A stretch of 64,000 bases of DNA from Longimicrobiales bacterium (GCA_028823235.1 JAPKBW010000016.1:1-64000); one strand, 5' to 3'. Positions 37,073-46,006 are shown, numbered from the stretch's first letter. Notes: generated from the letters alone by a model not told the origin. Program-made: numbers and translations.

Positions 37073-37855
37073 ATGAGTACCAGGGCCGTTCTCCTAGAGA
37101 AACGTGACGACTTCATCGCAGTAATCACTCTCAATCGACCGGAGAAACTGAACGCGCTGAACGCCGAAGTGCGTGGACTGATCCGCGACATGCTCGACGA
37201 GCTCGCGACGGACGACTCCGTTCGCGCCGTCGTGATCCACGGCACAGGCAAGAAAGCTTTTGTCGCCGGCGCGGACGTGACGGAATTCCATGCACGGACC
37301 CCCGAAGAGCAGCGCGCGGTGTATGCGCAGCGCCGCATCTACGAAACAATCGCTGACTTTCCGAAGCCGGTGATCGCAGCCATTCACGGATTCTGTATCG
37401 GTGGAGGATCGGAGCTCGCGCTCGCGTGTGATATCCGAGTGGCCGACCGTACAACGCGTATCAGCCAAGCAGAAATAAGGATTGGGCTGATCCCCGGCGG
37501 AGGGGGTACCCAGAGACTGGCACGGCTCGTGGGGCGCGGATGGGCCTCGATCATCAGTTTTACCGGAGACTTCGTCGAAGCAGACGAAGCAGAGCGAATC
37601 GGCCTGATCGACGTCCTCGTGGATGAGGGCAAGGCGCTGGAAAGGGCGCTTGAACTGGCAGGCCGGATGACGCGGTGGAGTCCGGTCTCGCTCAGGCTTG
37701 CCAAGGACGCGATCCGGGCGGCGTACGAGATGCCGATGGAGGACGGCCTCGTCTATGAGAAGGAAAGATTCCTCGACGCCTTCGCCTCCGAGGACGGAAA
37801 AGAAGGTGTCGCCGCCTTCGTCGAGAAGCGGAAACCTGACTTCAAGGGTCGCTGA
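37073..37855 (+). CDS. Enoyl-CoA hydratase
   Basis: Crotonase family, 260 residues from the ATG at 37073 (GGAG 5 bases upstream). Has LNRPEKLNALN at the start, KKAFVAGADVTEF and the oxyanion/catalytic segments HGFCIGGGSELALACD and EIRIGLIPGGGGTQRLARLVG, with both Glu residues. It completes the plus-strand set and is a likely 2-enoyl-CoA hydratase. Confidence 0.92.
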   Translation: MSTRAVLLEKRDDFIAVITLNRPEKLNALNAEVRGLIRDMLDELATDDSVRAVVIHGTGKKAFVAGADVTEFHARTPEEQRAVYAQRRIYETIADFPKPVIAAIHGFCIGGGSELALACDIRVADRTTRISQAEIRIGLIPGGGGTQRLARLVGRGWASIISFTGDFVEADEAERIGLIDVLVDEGKALERALELAGRMTRWSPVSLRLAKDAIRAAYEMPMEDGLVYEKERFLDAFASEDGKEGVAAFVEKRKPDFKGR

Positions 37856-37939
37856 CTTCGCCGCTCCTTTTGGGCGAACATCGGTGAAATAGAACAACGC
37901 TCGAAGATTGACGGGTGCGACTGCGGCCGTCCCACTGTA

Positions 37940-37973
37940 GGATGCCTCGTCCGATCATCGTCCGGAGGCATCC
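37940..37973 (+). promoter_or_regulatory. Hairpin covering the ribosome binding site
   Basis: GGATGCCTC (37940-37948) pairs perfectly with GAGGCATCC (37965-37973), the bases immediately before the ATG at 37974. The GGAGG Shine-Dalgarno sequence is in the right arm, so the folded RNA would hide it. The 16-base loop is GTCCGATCATCGTCCG. Confidence 0.5.
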
Positions 37974-38936
37974 ATGCACCCACGCTGGTTTCCCGACCTG
38001 CGGTCCGTCGTCTCAACCCTCCTAGCTCTCTTACTGCTACTCAGCGCCTCCGCATCTGTAGTGAGTGCTCAGGCGGAACACCTGAGCATTATCAGGGGGA
38101 AACTCCAGACGGACTTCGAGGGCATCGTAGACACCTACGAGGGTGTTGCAGGCATCCACGTCCTCGACCTGACCACGGGCGATCGGTTCTCTGTTCAGGA
38201 TGACCTGCTCTTCCCGCAGGCCAGTGCCATCAAGATTCCGATCCTCATCGAGCTCTTTCGCCGAGCAGAGTCTGAGCCCGACCTGCTCCGCAAGCGCATC
38301 GAGCTGACAGACGAAGTCCGAACCGCGGGGAGTGGCGTGCTGCAGGTGCTCACAGACGGAGGCTCTGCGTTGGCGCTTGAGGACTACGCCATCTACATGG
38401 TCGTGCACTCGGACAACACCGCAACGAACGTGCTCATCGATGAACTGGGCATGGACGCCATCAACGCTCTGTCAGCATCACTTGGGGCGACTCAAACGCT
38501 GCTCCAGAGGAAGATGATCCGCCCCGCGGAATCGGCCCGCGGCAATGAGAACCTCTCCACCCCTCGTGACGCAGCCCTGATCATGGAGAAGATCGCGACG
38601 TGCGACCTCCCGATGAGCGAGGCGTCCTGTCAGCGCGTTCGTGAGATCCTCGAGATCTACAAGGGTGGCCCCATCCGGACCCCTGTCCCAGCCACGATTC
38701 CGATCGCGTTCAAGCCCGGCGGGATCACGGGCGTTTCGACCGTGTGGGGACTGGTCGACGTCCCGGACCGTCCCTACGTGATCTCAGTGATGTCCAACTA
38801 CGGTGGAAACGGAGGAGCCGTCGTCGAAGCCGCGTCTGCGGCCGCGTTCGACTACTTCAGTCGGTTGTCCGGAATCACGGAGTACGGCACCCGAGTGCCA
38901 CTCGATGTGAAGCGCCGAATCGGAGATTCACGATGA
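37974..38936 (+). CDS. Exported class A beta-lactamase-fold serine hydrolase
   Basis: Protein of 320 residues with a signal peptide (LLALLLLLSASASVVSAQ). The penicilloyl-serine hydrolase motifs are present: SxxK as SAIK (Ser84, Lys87) and SDN (Ser146-Asn148). The third box is FKPGG rather than the classic KTG. An AESARGNEN segment lies where the omega loop with its Glu is expected. It could be a beta-lactamase or, more likely given the neighbours, a peptidase/esterase. Its stop overlaps the DUF3311 gene (ATGA). Confidence 0.87.
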   Translation: MHPRWFPDLRSVVSTLLALLLLLSASASVVSAQAEHLSIIRGKLQTDFEGIVDTYEGVAGIHVLDLTTGDRFSVQDDLLFPQASAIKIPILIELFRRAESEPDLLRKRIELTDEVRTAGSGVLQVLTDGGSALALEDYAIYMVVHSDNTATNVLIDELGMDAINALSASLGATQTLLQRKMIRPAESARGNENLSTPRDAALIMEKIATCDLPMSEASCQRVREILEIYKGGPIRTPVPATIPIAFKPGGITGVSTVWGLVDVPDRPYVISVMSNYGGNGGAVVEAASAAAFDYFSRLSGITEYGTRVPLDVKRRIGDSR

Positions 38937-39154
38937 GCCTGAAGACAGCACGCACCCTCACGGGTGTGTATTTCATCGCGATGCTCGTCGCGGTGACGTG
39001 GCCCGGCCTCGTCCCCTTCTCCCGGATCCGGCCGTTCGTCCTGGGCCTGCCCTTCTCGCTGGCCTGGATCGCGCTCTGGATCGCTGGCAGCGTCCTCGTG
39101 ATCTACCTGCTGGACCAAGTCGAGCAGCAGCATCGTGACGGGGGTGACACCTGA
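38933..39154 (+). CDS. DUF3311 small membrane protein
   Basis: Protein of 73 residues with two membrane helices (GVYFIAMLVAVTWPGLVPF and LGLPFSLAWIALWIAGSVLVIYLLDQ) and a short charged tail. DUF3311 proteins usually lie just before an SSS-family transporter and may be its small subunit. It overlaps both neighbours (ATGA with the hydrolase, TGATG with the symporter). It is nested in a longer open frame but this ATG is the fitting start. Confidence 0.85.
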   Translation: MSLKTARTLTGVYFIAMLVAVTWPGLVPFSRIRPFVLGLPFSLAWIALWIAGSVLVIYLLDQVEQQHRDGGDT

Positions 39155-40611
39155 TGGAACAGTGGATCGTCGTCACGATCGTAATCGCGCTCTATCTCGG
39201 GGTCACGCTGACGATCGGCCTGATGGCCGGTCGCAAGTCCACGGACAGTGTGACTGGGTACGTCGCGGCAGACCGAAGCTTCGGGCTGCTGGTCATGTAC
39301 TTCGTCACCGGGGCGTCGGTGTTCAGTGCCTTCGCGTTCCTCGGAGGGCCCGGGTGGGCCTATTCGAGGGGTGCGGCCGCGTTCTACATCCTGGCGTACG
39401 GGGCGTTGGGCATGGCCCCGTTCTACTGGATCGGGCCGAAAATCGCAAAGCTCGGGCGAACGCATGGCTACGTAACCCAGGCGCAGCTGATCACGGGGCG
39501 ATTTCCCTCGAAGAGCCTCTCAGGGCTGATCGCCCTCCTCAGCCTTGTGGCCTTCGTCCCCTACGTGACCATCCAGATGCGGGGGGCCGGGATCGTCATC
39601 GAGGCGGTCACAGAGGGGCATGTACCTCTCTGGCTCGGCGCCTTGATCGCCTACGGCATCGTCATCATCTACGTGCTTGCTGCGGGCGCGATGGCGGTCG
39701 GGTGGACCAATACCTTCCAGGGTATCTTCATGGTGGTGATCGCCTGGACCCTCGGTCTCTACCTGCCGATTCGTCTGTATGGCAGCGTCGGCGAGATGTT
39801 CACTCAGATTGCGGCCGTCCGACCCGAGCTCCTCGTACCGCCGGGGCTCGACGCGGCGGGAGACCCATGGAGTTGGGGCGCATTCTCTTCGCTCATCTTG
39901 GTGAGCGCGGTCGGGCTGATGATGTGGCCGCATCTCTTCATGAAGGCCTTCACCGCGAAGGATGACGATACGATACGCCGGACGGTCATGTTGTTCCCGA
40001 CCTTCCAGCTCTTTCTGATACCAGTGTTCCTGATCGGCTTTTCGGGAGTCCTCTTCACGGGAAGTCCGCCGTCGTCGGACTTCATCCTGCCATTCATGAT
40101 CCTCGAGACAGACTTGCCCGCCCTTGTGGTCGGCCTGTTCTGCGCAGGAGCACTTTCCGCCTCGATGTCGACGGGAGACGCACTCCTACACGCGTCCGCC
40201 TCCGTCGTGGTCGAAGACGGAGTCATGCAGTTCGTAGAGATCAAAGAAAAGACACAGCGTCGTCTGATGCAGGCACTGGTGCTACTCACCGGCGCGATTG
40301 CTTACTATTTCGCACTCGACCCGAACTCATCGCTGGTTCAGCTGCTGGCCTCGGCATACGGGATCATTTCTCAGTTCGCCCCTCCCGTGTTAGCTGCCCT
40401 CTACTGGAAACGCGCCACTACGCAGGGTGCGGTCGCAGGGCTCACCACGGGTGCCCTCGTAGCGTTCTTCTTCTGGCAAAATCCGGAATGGAAGCCCTTC
40501 GACATCCATGAGGGCATCCTCGCACTGCTCGTGCACATTCCAGTCCTGGTCGGTGTCAGCCTGACGACGCCAGCTCAGAACGACGAACACGTCGCGCAGT
40601 TCGTAAACTAG
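39154..40611 (+). CDS. Sodium/solute symporter, MctP-like
   Basis: SSS-family (LeuT-fold) transporter of 485 residues and about 13 helices. Begins VIALYLGVTLTIGLMAGRKS with YVAADRSFG, followed by conserved FVTGASVFSAFAFLGGPGWAY, TQAQLITGRFPS and CAGALSASMSTGDALLHASASV near residue 335, where the Na2 site lies. Pairs with DUF3311 are known in monocarboxylate transporters. The coupled hydrolase suggests import of an acid or peptide released outside; the true substrate is unknown. Confidence 0.9.
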   Translation: MEQWIVVTIVIALYLGVTLTIGLMAGRKSTDSVTGYVAADRSFGLLVMYFVTGASVFSAFAFLGGPGWAYSRGAAAFYILAYGALGMAPFYWIGPKIAKLGRTHGYVTQAQLITGRFPSKSLSGLIALLSLVAFVPYVTIQMRGAGIVIEAVTEGHVPLWLGALIAYGIVIIYVLAAGAMAVGWTNTFQGIFMVVIAWTLGLYLPIRLYGSVGEMFTQIAAVRPELLVPPGLDAAGDPWSWGAFSSLILVSAVGLMMWPHLFMKAFTAKDDDTIRRTVMLFPTFQLFLIPVFLIGFSGVLFTGSPPSSDFILPFMILETDLPALVVGLFCAGALSASMSTGDALLHASASVVVEDGVMQFVEIKEKTQRRLMQALVLLTGAIAYYFALDPNSSLVQLLASAYGIISQFAPPVLAALYWKRATTQGAVAGLTTGALVAFFFWQNPEWKPFDIHEGILALLVHIPVLVGVSLTTPAQNDEHVAQFVN

Positions 40612-40622
40612 TCCCCGAGACA

Positions 40623-40664
40623 GCAAACAAGGTCGGCCGCCAATTGGCAGCCGACCCCGTTTGC
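40623..40664 (+). terminator. Terminator after the symporter
   Basis: Nested inverted repeat: GCAAAC / GTTTGC outside and GGTCGGC / GCCGACC inside, with an inner CCAATTGG. It lies 12 bases past the symporter stop, between convergent genes. Confidence 0.75.
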
Positions 40665-40686
40665 ACCTCAACACTGCCCTTAGCGA

Positions 40687-41715
40687 CTAGTCGTCATCCG
40701 CGAGGCGGGCCGGAAGCTTCCCAGACATTCCTGCGATTACCTGGGCACTCCCACCAACCGGGATCCGCACGCCATAAATCTCGAATGGCGGCGTAACACC
40801 CTTCAACAGGTGCGGATTCAGGGCTACCAGATCAGTAACGCCGATGTCGAGCGTTGCAGCCACGCTCTGCAGCGTTGTTCCTCCGGGCACGAAGACGTTC
40901 TCGTACCGATACGGCAGGACGTCGGACGCGTCGAAACCGAGCGCATCCGCATCATTCGCGAGCATGGTTACCGCAATCATCTTCGGCACATACTCGCGGG
41001 TCTCGCGCGGCAGATACTCGAGCACGTCCCAATAGCTCTCTTCCACGCTGAAACGACCATCAGCGTGCCGATTAAGAATACGCTCCATGCGCCCCGGACC
41101 GGCGTTGAACGCCGCGGCAGCGAGGTACCACGAACCGCCGAAGCGGTCATGGAGCCACGCCAGGTAGTCCAGAGCAGCATCCGTGGCCGCAATCGGATCT
41201 TTTCGTTCATCGACATAGGCGTCGACACGGAGCCCGTATTGCTGTGCCGTGGGACCCATGAACTGCCATATACCCACAGCGGACACTCGGGATACCGCGA
41301 GCGGGGAAAACCCGGATTCGATCATCGCGAGATAGAGCAGTCCTTCCGGCATGCCCCGATCCCGGAGCTTCCCGCGAATCATGTCGGCGTAGACCTCGCG
41401 CTGACGCAGCATCGCATCGAACTCTTCCCGCCGCGTGGTTTCGAACGCGGTCACCCAACGTTCCACACGCGGGTTCATTTCGAGGGGGATCGTCGGCGCG
41501 GCCGGCACGGGCGAGACAATTGCCTCAAGCGTCGCGGTTCGTAGCGCCGGATCCTGGCCAATCCAGAGGAGGAACACCGCCAGCAGCGGCACGACCAGAA
41601 GCGGCCCTAACCAACGGATTCGCGAAAGCTCAACCCTCCGATCCTGCTCAGATTCCACAAGGGAATCCCATCTATCGACACGGACATCAAGCCCGCGAAG
41701 GTTCATGGCAGACAT
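40687..41715 (-). CDS. Lytic transglycosylase with LysM (MltD-like)
   Basis: Peptidoglycan lytic enzyme of 342 residues. One membrane helix (LGPLLVVPLLAVFLLWI, residues ~37-53) anchors it in the inner membrane. The SLT domain has the catalytic Glu in LAMIESGFSPLAVSRVSAVG, then GIWQFMGPTA and AAAFNAGPGRM. A LysM-like domain (VFVPGGTTLQSVAATLDIGVTDLVALNP) follows. The start ATG has GGAGG 6 bases upstream. Confidence 0.92.
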   Translation of the reverse strand: MSAMNLRGLDVRVDRWDSLVESEQDRRVELSRIRWLGPLLVVPLLAVFLLWIGQDPALRTATLEAIVSPVPAAPTIPLEMNPRVERWVTAFETTRREEFDAMLRQREVYADMIRGKLRDRGMPEGLLYLAMIESGFSPLAVSRVSAVGIWQFMGPTAQQYGLRVDAYVDERKDPIAATDAALDYLAWLHDRFGGSWYLAAAAFNAGPGRMERILNRHADGRFSVEESYWDVLEYLPRETREYVPKMIAVTMLANDADALGFDASDVLPYRYENVFVPGGTTLQSVAATLDIGVTDLVALNPHLLKGVTPPFEIYGVRIPVGGSAQVIAGMSGKLPARLADDD

Positions 41716-41843
41716 CGCCGTCCTCCTTCTATTGTCGCCCTTTCATCTCCGCACGTAATAGCGGAGAATCAGGATTCTGAGATCAAAGATCCGGAATCGG
41801 CTCGGGCGTTCCATCTGCGCAACCACGCGCAGATATACAAAGA

Positions 41844-41879
41844 AGTCCGGCCACGCGTTGTGATGCCGCGGGCCGGACT
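41844..41879 (-). terminator. Intrinsic terminator of the rplU-rpmA unit
   Basis: AGTCCGGCC and GGCCGGACT form a 9-bp stem, and on the minus strand TTCTTTGT follows. It is 18 bases past the rpmA stop. Confidence 0.85.
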
Positions 41880-41896
41880 CCTATAAGCGTTGGGAA

Positions 41897-42151
41897 CTAC
41901 TCTGCGGCGTAAACTGAAACGACGCTACGGGCCCTCATGCGCTCGAACGTCACGACGCCATCAATGAGAGAAAACAGAGTGTCATCCTTGCCTCGACCGA
42001 CATTGCGACCGGGGTGAACTCGCGTGCCGCGCTGACGGATGATGATGCCACCAGCTCGCACTGGCTGACCACCAGCTCGCTTCACGCCAAGACGGTTCGG
42101 GTTGCTGTCCCGTCCGTTCCTGCTCGAACCACCAGCTTTCTTATGTGCCAT
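41897..42151 (-). CDS. rpmA: 50S ribosomal protein L27
   Basis: Protein of 84 residues, [19 protein letters not shown] opening, then LGVKRAGGQ and [24 protein letters not shown]. Its N terminus reaches the peptidyl transferase centre. No N-terminal extension cleaved in Firmicutes is present. It lies 35 bp after rplU, as in most bacteria. Confidence 0.98.
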   Translation of the reverse strand: MAHKKAGGSSRNGRDSNPNRLGVKRAGGQPVRAGGIIIRQRGTRVHPGRNVGRGKDDTLFSLIDGVVTFERMRARSVVSVYAAE

Positions 42152-42186
42152 TGAATACCCCTTCTATTGAGAGAATCGAGTTACGC

Positions 42187-42504
42187 TCAACCGAGCGCGA
42201 CTTCCTCGATTCGAATCTCCGTATAGTTCTGGCGGTGTCCTTGCTTCTTCCGGTAACCCTTCCGGCGCTTCCGCTTGAACACGATGATCTTGTCTGCGCG
42301 GCCGTGGCGCAGGACTTCAGCTTTCACTGAAGCACCGTCCACGGTGGGTGCACCGACCTGCACCTTCTCTTCGCCGTCACCGGCGAGAAGAACGTGGTCG
42401 AACGTCACTGAATCTCCTGGCTCCACTTCGAGCGAAGGAATCCGGAAGCGGCTACCGGGCTCGGCCCGGAATTGTTTACCACCTGTCTGAAAAACGGCGT
42501 ACAT
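42187..42504 (-). CDS. rplU: 50S ribosomal protein L21
   Basis: Protein of 105 residues starting MYAVFQTGGKQFRAEPGSR at the ATG at 42504; the longer open frame from 42576 adds a non-homologous leader. The C-terminal KRKRRKGYRKKQGHRQNYTEIRIEEV is typical. It precedes rpmA and follows rng by about 97 bp. Confidence 0.98.
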   Translation of the reverse strand: MYAVFQTGGKQFRAEPGSRFRIPSLEVEPGDSVTFDHVLLAGDGEEKVQVGAPTVDGASVKAEVLRHGRADKIIVFKRKRRKGYRKKQGHRQNYTEIRIEEVALG

Positions 42505-42601
42505 ATCGAGTTCCCAATTGGGCTCGGACTTCGGTGCAGAGCCAGTAAATGTCGAAAGGACCCGCGGGGGGGTCAAGACGTATAGATCGTCAATTCTCTG
42601 A

Positions 42602-44134
42602 TCAGGCCGCGTACTTGTCGGTGATGTCGTTCTCCGCGGTTCCGGAAAGGAGGCGGAACTCGTCCAGCCGCATCAGCGGATCGTCTCGGAGTCGAAGGTC
42701 CAGGCTGGTTTTGTCCATAAGACGCTTGAGCAAACCTGGCTCCTCTTCGATGACTCGCAACGCGACTTCGGGGTGCACCCGAACGACGATACTCTTCTCC
42801 TCGTTTGATGACGCGGCTCGCTTGAGCGTCCGCTCGATCTGGCGCACCACCGTCGCTGGCGTATACACCCGGCCGATTCCGCCACACGACTGACAGATCG
42901 ACGTGAGAGAATTGAACACTGACGGCCGCACACGCTGGCGGGTCATTTCGATCAGACCGAGATGGGAAATCTCGAACGCCTTCGTACGCGCCCGGTCAAG
43001 GCTCAGGTGTGAGCGCAATTCTCTCAGCACCTTGTCGCGGTTCGACTGGGACTCCATGTCGATGAAGTCGACGACGATGATCCCGCCGACGTCTCGCAGG
43101 CGAAGCTGTTTCGCCACCTCACCAGCCGCCTCCATGTTCGTCTTCACGATCGTCTCTTCAGGGTCCTTCTTGCCCTTCCCAGTAAAGCGACCGGTGTTCA
43201 CATCGATGGAGACCAGCGCTTCGGTCGGCTCGATCACCAGACTCCCGCCGGACTTGAGTCGGACGTTACGACGGAAGGCTTTCTGGATGTCCTCCTCGAC
43301 TCCGAATTCGTCAAAGAGGGATGAAGAGCCTTGGTACCGGTGGACCCGATCGAGCAGGTCAGGGTCGACATTCTTCACGTAGTCGACGATCTCGTCGTAC
43401 GCACCCTGAGAGTCGACGCGAAGAGCTTCGAACTTGTCGGTAAACAGGTCCCTGATCACGCCGCTGATCAGAGTCGCTTCCCGATTCACAGCAGCCGGGG
43501 CGCTCTTCGACTTTGCAGCCGCGTCGATTTCCTTCCAACGCTCGTGAAGTCGCTTGAACTCGCGCTCGAGCTTCTCCGCAGTGACCTCTTCTCCAACCGT
43601 GCGTACGATGATTCCACCAGAGTTATCCGGGAGAATCTTCTGAGCCATCTTCCGTAGCTTGGTACGCTGGTCTCGGCCCTCGATCTTGCGGCTGACTCCT
43701 ACTCGTGATGCCTGAGGCATGTACACTAGGAATCGACCCGGCAGAGAAATCTGCGCGGTTAATCTGGGCCCCTTCGTGCTGATCGCCTCCTTGGTGACCT
43801 GCACCAGGAGTGTCTGGCCCTTCCGGATGTGATCCTGGATCGGCGGGAGCTGGCGACTGCGCCGAGGTCCACGACCGCGGCCTTTTCCACTGCCCTCGTC
43901 CTCGTCTCCAAGATTCAGATCGGAAACGTGCAGGAATCCTGCTTTCCCGGTCCCGATGTCAACGAAAGCAGCCTGAATGCCCGGAAGCACGGCGTCGACC
44001 TTCCCAAGGAAGATGTCGCCAAGGACCCGATTCTGATCGGGGCGGTCAAACATGACCTCGACCAATTTGTTGTCTTCACGGAGCGCGACCCACGATTCTT
44101 GTGGGTTCGAGCTCACGAGGATTTCTCTCCTCAA
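42602..44134 (-). CDS. rng: Ribonuclease G/E family endonuclease
   Basis: Endoribonuclease of 510 residues, the RNase G length without an RNase E scaffold. It processes rRNA and tRNA precursors and mRNA. The start is a TTG at 44134, with GGAGG 7 bases upstream and homology beginning at REILVSSNPQESWVAL. Seen: S1-like domain (GKVDAVLPGIQAAFVDIG, AGFLHVSDL), the catalytic Asp residues in VSIDVNTGRFTG and VDFIDM, and a zinc-link CQSCGG. A Lys/Arg-rich insertion lies in the S1 region. It is directly upstream of rplU-rpmA. Confidence 0.94.
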   Translation of the reverse strand: MRREILVSSNPQESWVALREDNKLVEVMFDRPDQNRVLGDIFLGKVDAVLPGIQAAFVDIGTGKAGFLHVSDLNLGDEDEGSGKGRGRGPRRSRQLPPIQDHIRKGQTLLVQVTKEAISTKGPRLTAQISLPGRFLVYMPQASRVGVSRKIEGRDQRTKLRKMAQKILPDNSGGIIVRTVGEEVTAEKLEREFKRLHERWKEIDAAAKSKSAPAAVNREATLISGVIRDLFTDKFEALRVDSQGAYDEIVDYVKNVDPDLLDRVHRYQGSSSLFDEFGVEEDIQKAFRRNVRLKSGGSLVIEPTEALVSIDVNTGRFTGKGKKDPEETIVKTNMEAAGEVAKQLRLRDVGGIIVVDFIDMESQSNRDKVLRELRSHLSLDRARTKAFEISHLGLIEMTRQRVRPSVFNSLTSICQSCGGIGRVYTPATVVRQIERTLKRAASSNEEKSIVVRVHPEVALRVIEEEPGLLKRLMDKTSLDLRLRDDPLMRLDEFRLLSGTAENDITDKYAA

Positions 44135-44337
44135 ACTGTGTCCTCCAATTGTCTGGTCAGCCCTTTGACCCTCACCGGCACCTTGGGCGTCCCGGGGCTG
44201 CTCGTCGCGAAAAACGAAAACGTGCAGCCTCGGCGACCACCAAATTCCGGTGTCTACCAGGCGCAGTAGAGCGGCGTCGTCCCGTAAAACTTCAGACGCA
44301 CACCCCGACCGCTTTGGACCAACGTTCCTTAGTTCAT

Positions 44338-45600
44338 TTAGACACCGGCCGGCTCCCTAGCCGCGCCCGGTGTTGTTGCCATTTGTGGTTCGGTCATCAT
44401 CTCGCGAAGCATTGTGCGCGCAATGACGATCTTTTGAATCTCATTCGTTCCTTCACCGATCTCGCAGATTTTTGCGTCACGCATCATCCGTTCCACCGGG
44501 TAGTCACTCGTGTACCCAGCGCCACCCATTACTTGGATCGCGTCGAGCGTCGCGCGCATGGAAAGCTCAGAACAGAAGAGCTTCGCCATGGCGGCCTGCT
44601 TTCCGAACGGCTGCCCCTGATCCTTGAGCCACGCCGCGTGATAGGTGAGATGGCGTCCGGCTTCAATATCCGTCGCGATCTCAGCCAGCTTGAACTGAAC
44701 CTGCTGAAAGTCCCAGACGCGCTGACCGAACTGCTCGCGCTCATTCGTGTAACGAACGGCCGTATCAAGAGCGCCTTCCGCAATCCCGAGCGAGAGCGCC
44801 GCGACACCAATACGGCCGGCATCGAGCGTCTTCATGAAATTTGTAAAGCCTTGGCCTTCCTCGCCGAGGCGGTGTGCCTCAGGGACGAAAACGTCCTCAA
44901 AATGCAGCTCGCGCGTATCAGACGCCCGCCAGCCCATCTTGTCCTCTTTCTCACCAGCCCGGAAACCCTCCGCGAACGGGAGGTCGCTCCGGTGGCCGTA
45001 GTCGAGCGTCTCGGCACGCGCGAGGTCGACCGTCGGCTTACACACGATGAAGCTGCTGATCCCCTTGGAGCCCCGACCGGGTGTTGTGACCGCAGTCGCT
45101 ACGAAGATCTCACCCACGCCTGCGTTCGTGATGAAAATCTTGGATCCATTGAGCCGATATCCATCCCCTTCCCGAACAGCCCTCGTCCGCGTGCCCGAGG
45201 CGTCTGAACCGGCCCCCGGCTCGGTCAGCCCAAATCCGCCGAGTACATCTCCCGACGCGAGCGCGGGAACAAATGCCCGCTTCTGCTCATCTGTCCCGAA
45301 TGAGAGAATCGGCGAGAGACCGAGCGTCGTGTGAGCGGAAACGGTAATCGAGTGGCTCGCGTCAAACTTTCCGAGTTCCTCAACGACGAGGATGTAGCTC
45401 AGATAGTCGAGGCCCATTCCCCCGAGGTCACGCGGTACGGGAACACCGAACAGGCCCATCTCAGCCATGCCCTTGATGTTCTCCCACGGGAACTCTCCGG
45501 TCTCGTCAATTTCACGAGCCACCGGGGCGATCGCCTCATGTCCAAACCGATTCACACGCTCACGAAGAGCGATGTGCTCGGCGGTCAGATATCTATCCAT
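44338..45600 (-). CDS. Acyl-CoA dehydrogenase
   Basis: FAD enzyme introducing the first double bond in acyl-CoA oxidation; about 420 residues from the ATG at 45600. Seen: GLFGVPVPRDLGGMGLDYLSY, FGLTEPGAGSDASGTRT, ITNAGVGEIFVATA and the C-terminal EGTNEIQKIVIARTMLRE with the catalytic-base Glu region. A loop RAETLDYGHRSDLPFAEGFRAGEKEDKMGW is longer than usual. The sequence before the ATG (a GTG frame from 45654 region) is the tail of a RecQ relic. Electrons would go to ETF; no ETF genes are in the window. Confidence 0.93.
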   Translation of the reverse strand: MDRYLTAEHIALRERVNRFGHEAIAPVAREIDETGEFPWENIKGMAEMGLFGVPVPRDLGGMGLDYLSYILVVEELGKFDASHSITVSAHTTLGLSPILSFGTDEQKRAFVPALASGDVLGGFGLTEPGAGSDASGTRTRAVREGDGYRLNGSKIFITNAGVGEIFVATAVTTPGRGSKGISSFIVCKPTVDLARAETLDYGHRSDLPFAEGFRAGEKEDKMGWRASDTRELHFEDVFVPEAHRLGEEGQGFTNFMKTLDAGRIGVAALSLGIAEGALDTAVRYTNEREQFGQRVWDFQQVQFKLAEIATDIEAGRHLTYHAAWLKDQGQPFGKQAAMAKLFCSELSMRATLDAIQVMGGAGYTSDYPVERMMRDAKICEIGEGTNEIQKIVIARTMLREMMTEPQMATTPGAAREPAGV

Positions 45601-45826
45601 CAACGGCAGGCATTCCCGATATGAAGTCGCATCCACATCGATCACAGAGTCCACAATCTTCCACTATGATCTCACCAAAGTAGCGTAAAAGAACTTTTCG
45701 GCGGCATTCGCGGGTCCGTGCAAACTCTTCCACGGCATCAGGTTTGGCGAATATATGGCGACGGCGATGCGCCGCCGAATCGAGATTCGCCTTACGGAAA
45801 AACCCTACCCGGTGCGTCAAGGGCAC
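45593..45826 (-). pseudogene. RecQ helicase C-terminal zinc-domain remnant
   Basis: The frame reads FARTRECRRKVLLRYFGE, then a short gap and CGLCDRC, a match to the RecQ zinc-binding domain (E. coli CRRLVLLNYFGE ... CGNCDIC). The four Cys have the exact RecQ spacing: 17 positions, then C-x2-C-x2-C. It ends 20 residues later and overlaps the acyl-CoA dehydrogenase ATG by 8 bp. An in-frame stop lies just upstream, and no helicase motifs appear in any frame up to 46.1 kb, so the RecA-like domains are lost. Confidence 0.7.
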
Positions 45827-45980
45827 TGTCGAGCAGCGTGGGTTCTACTGGTCATGGACACACCGGAACCACGCGTCGGATGCCTCCTGAACGGTCCAGT
45901 GCGCCCAGCAGCCCGTCCGGCACGTCAGACACAGCCATGTCTCCGGCCGGGTACCCAACAACGCGACTATGGCGGCCGGT

Positions 45981-46006
45981 GCGGCACTCGGGTACCCGAG
46001 TGCCGC
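45981..46006. terminator. 26-bp perfect palindrome
   Basis: GCGGCACTCGGGT followed directly by ACCCGAGTGCCGC. It lies 87 bases past the stop of the small membrane-protein gene on the minus strand, so it may end that operon. No U tract is present. Confidence 0.5.
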
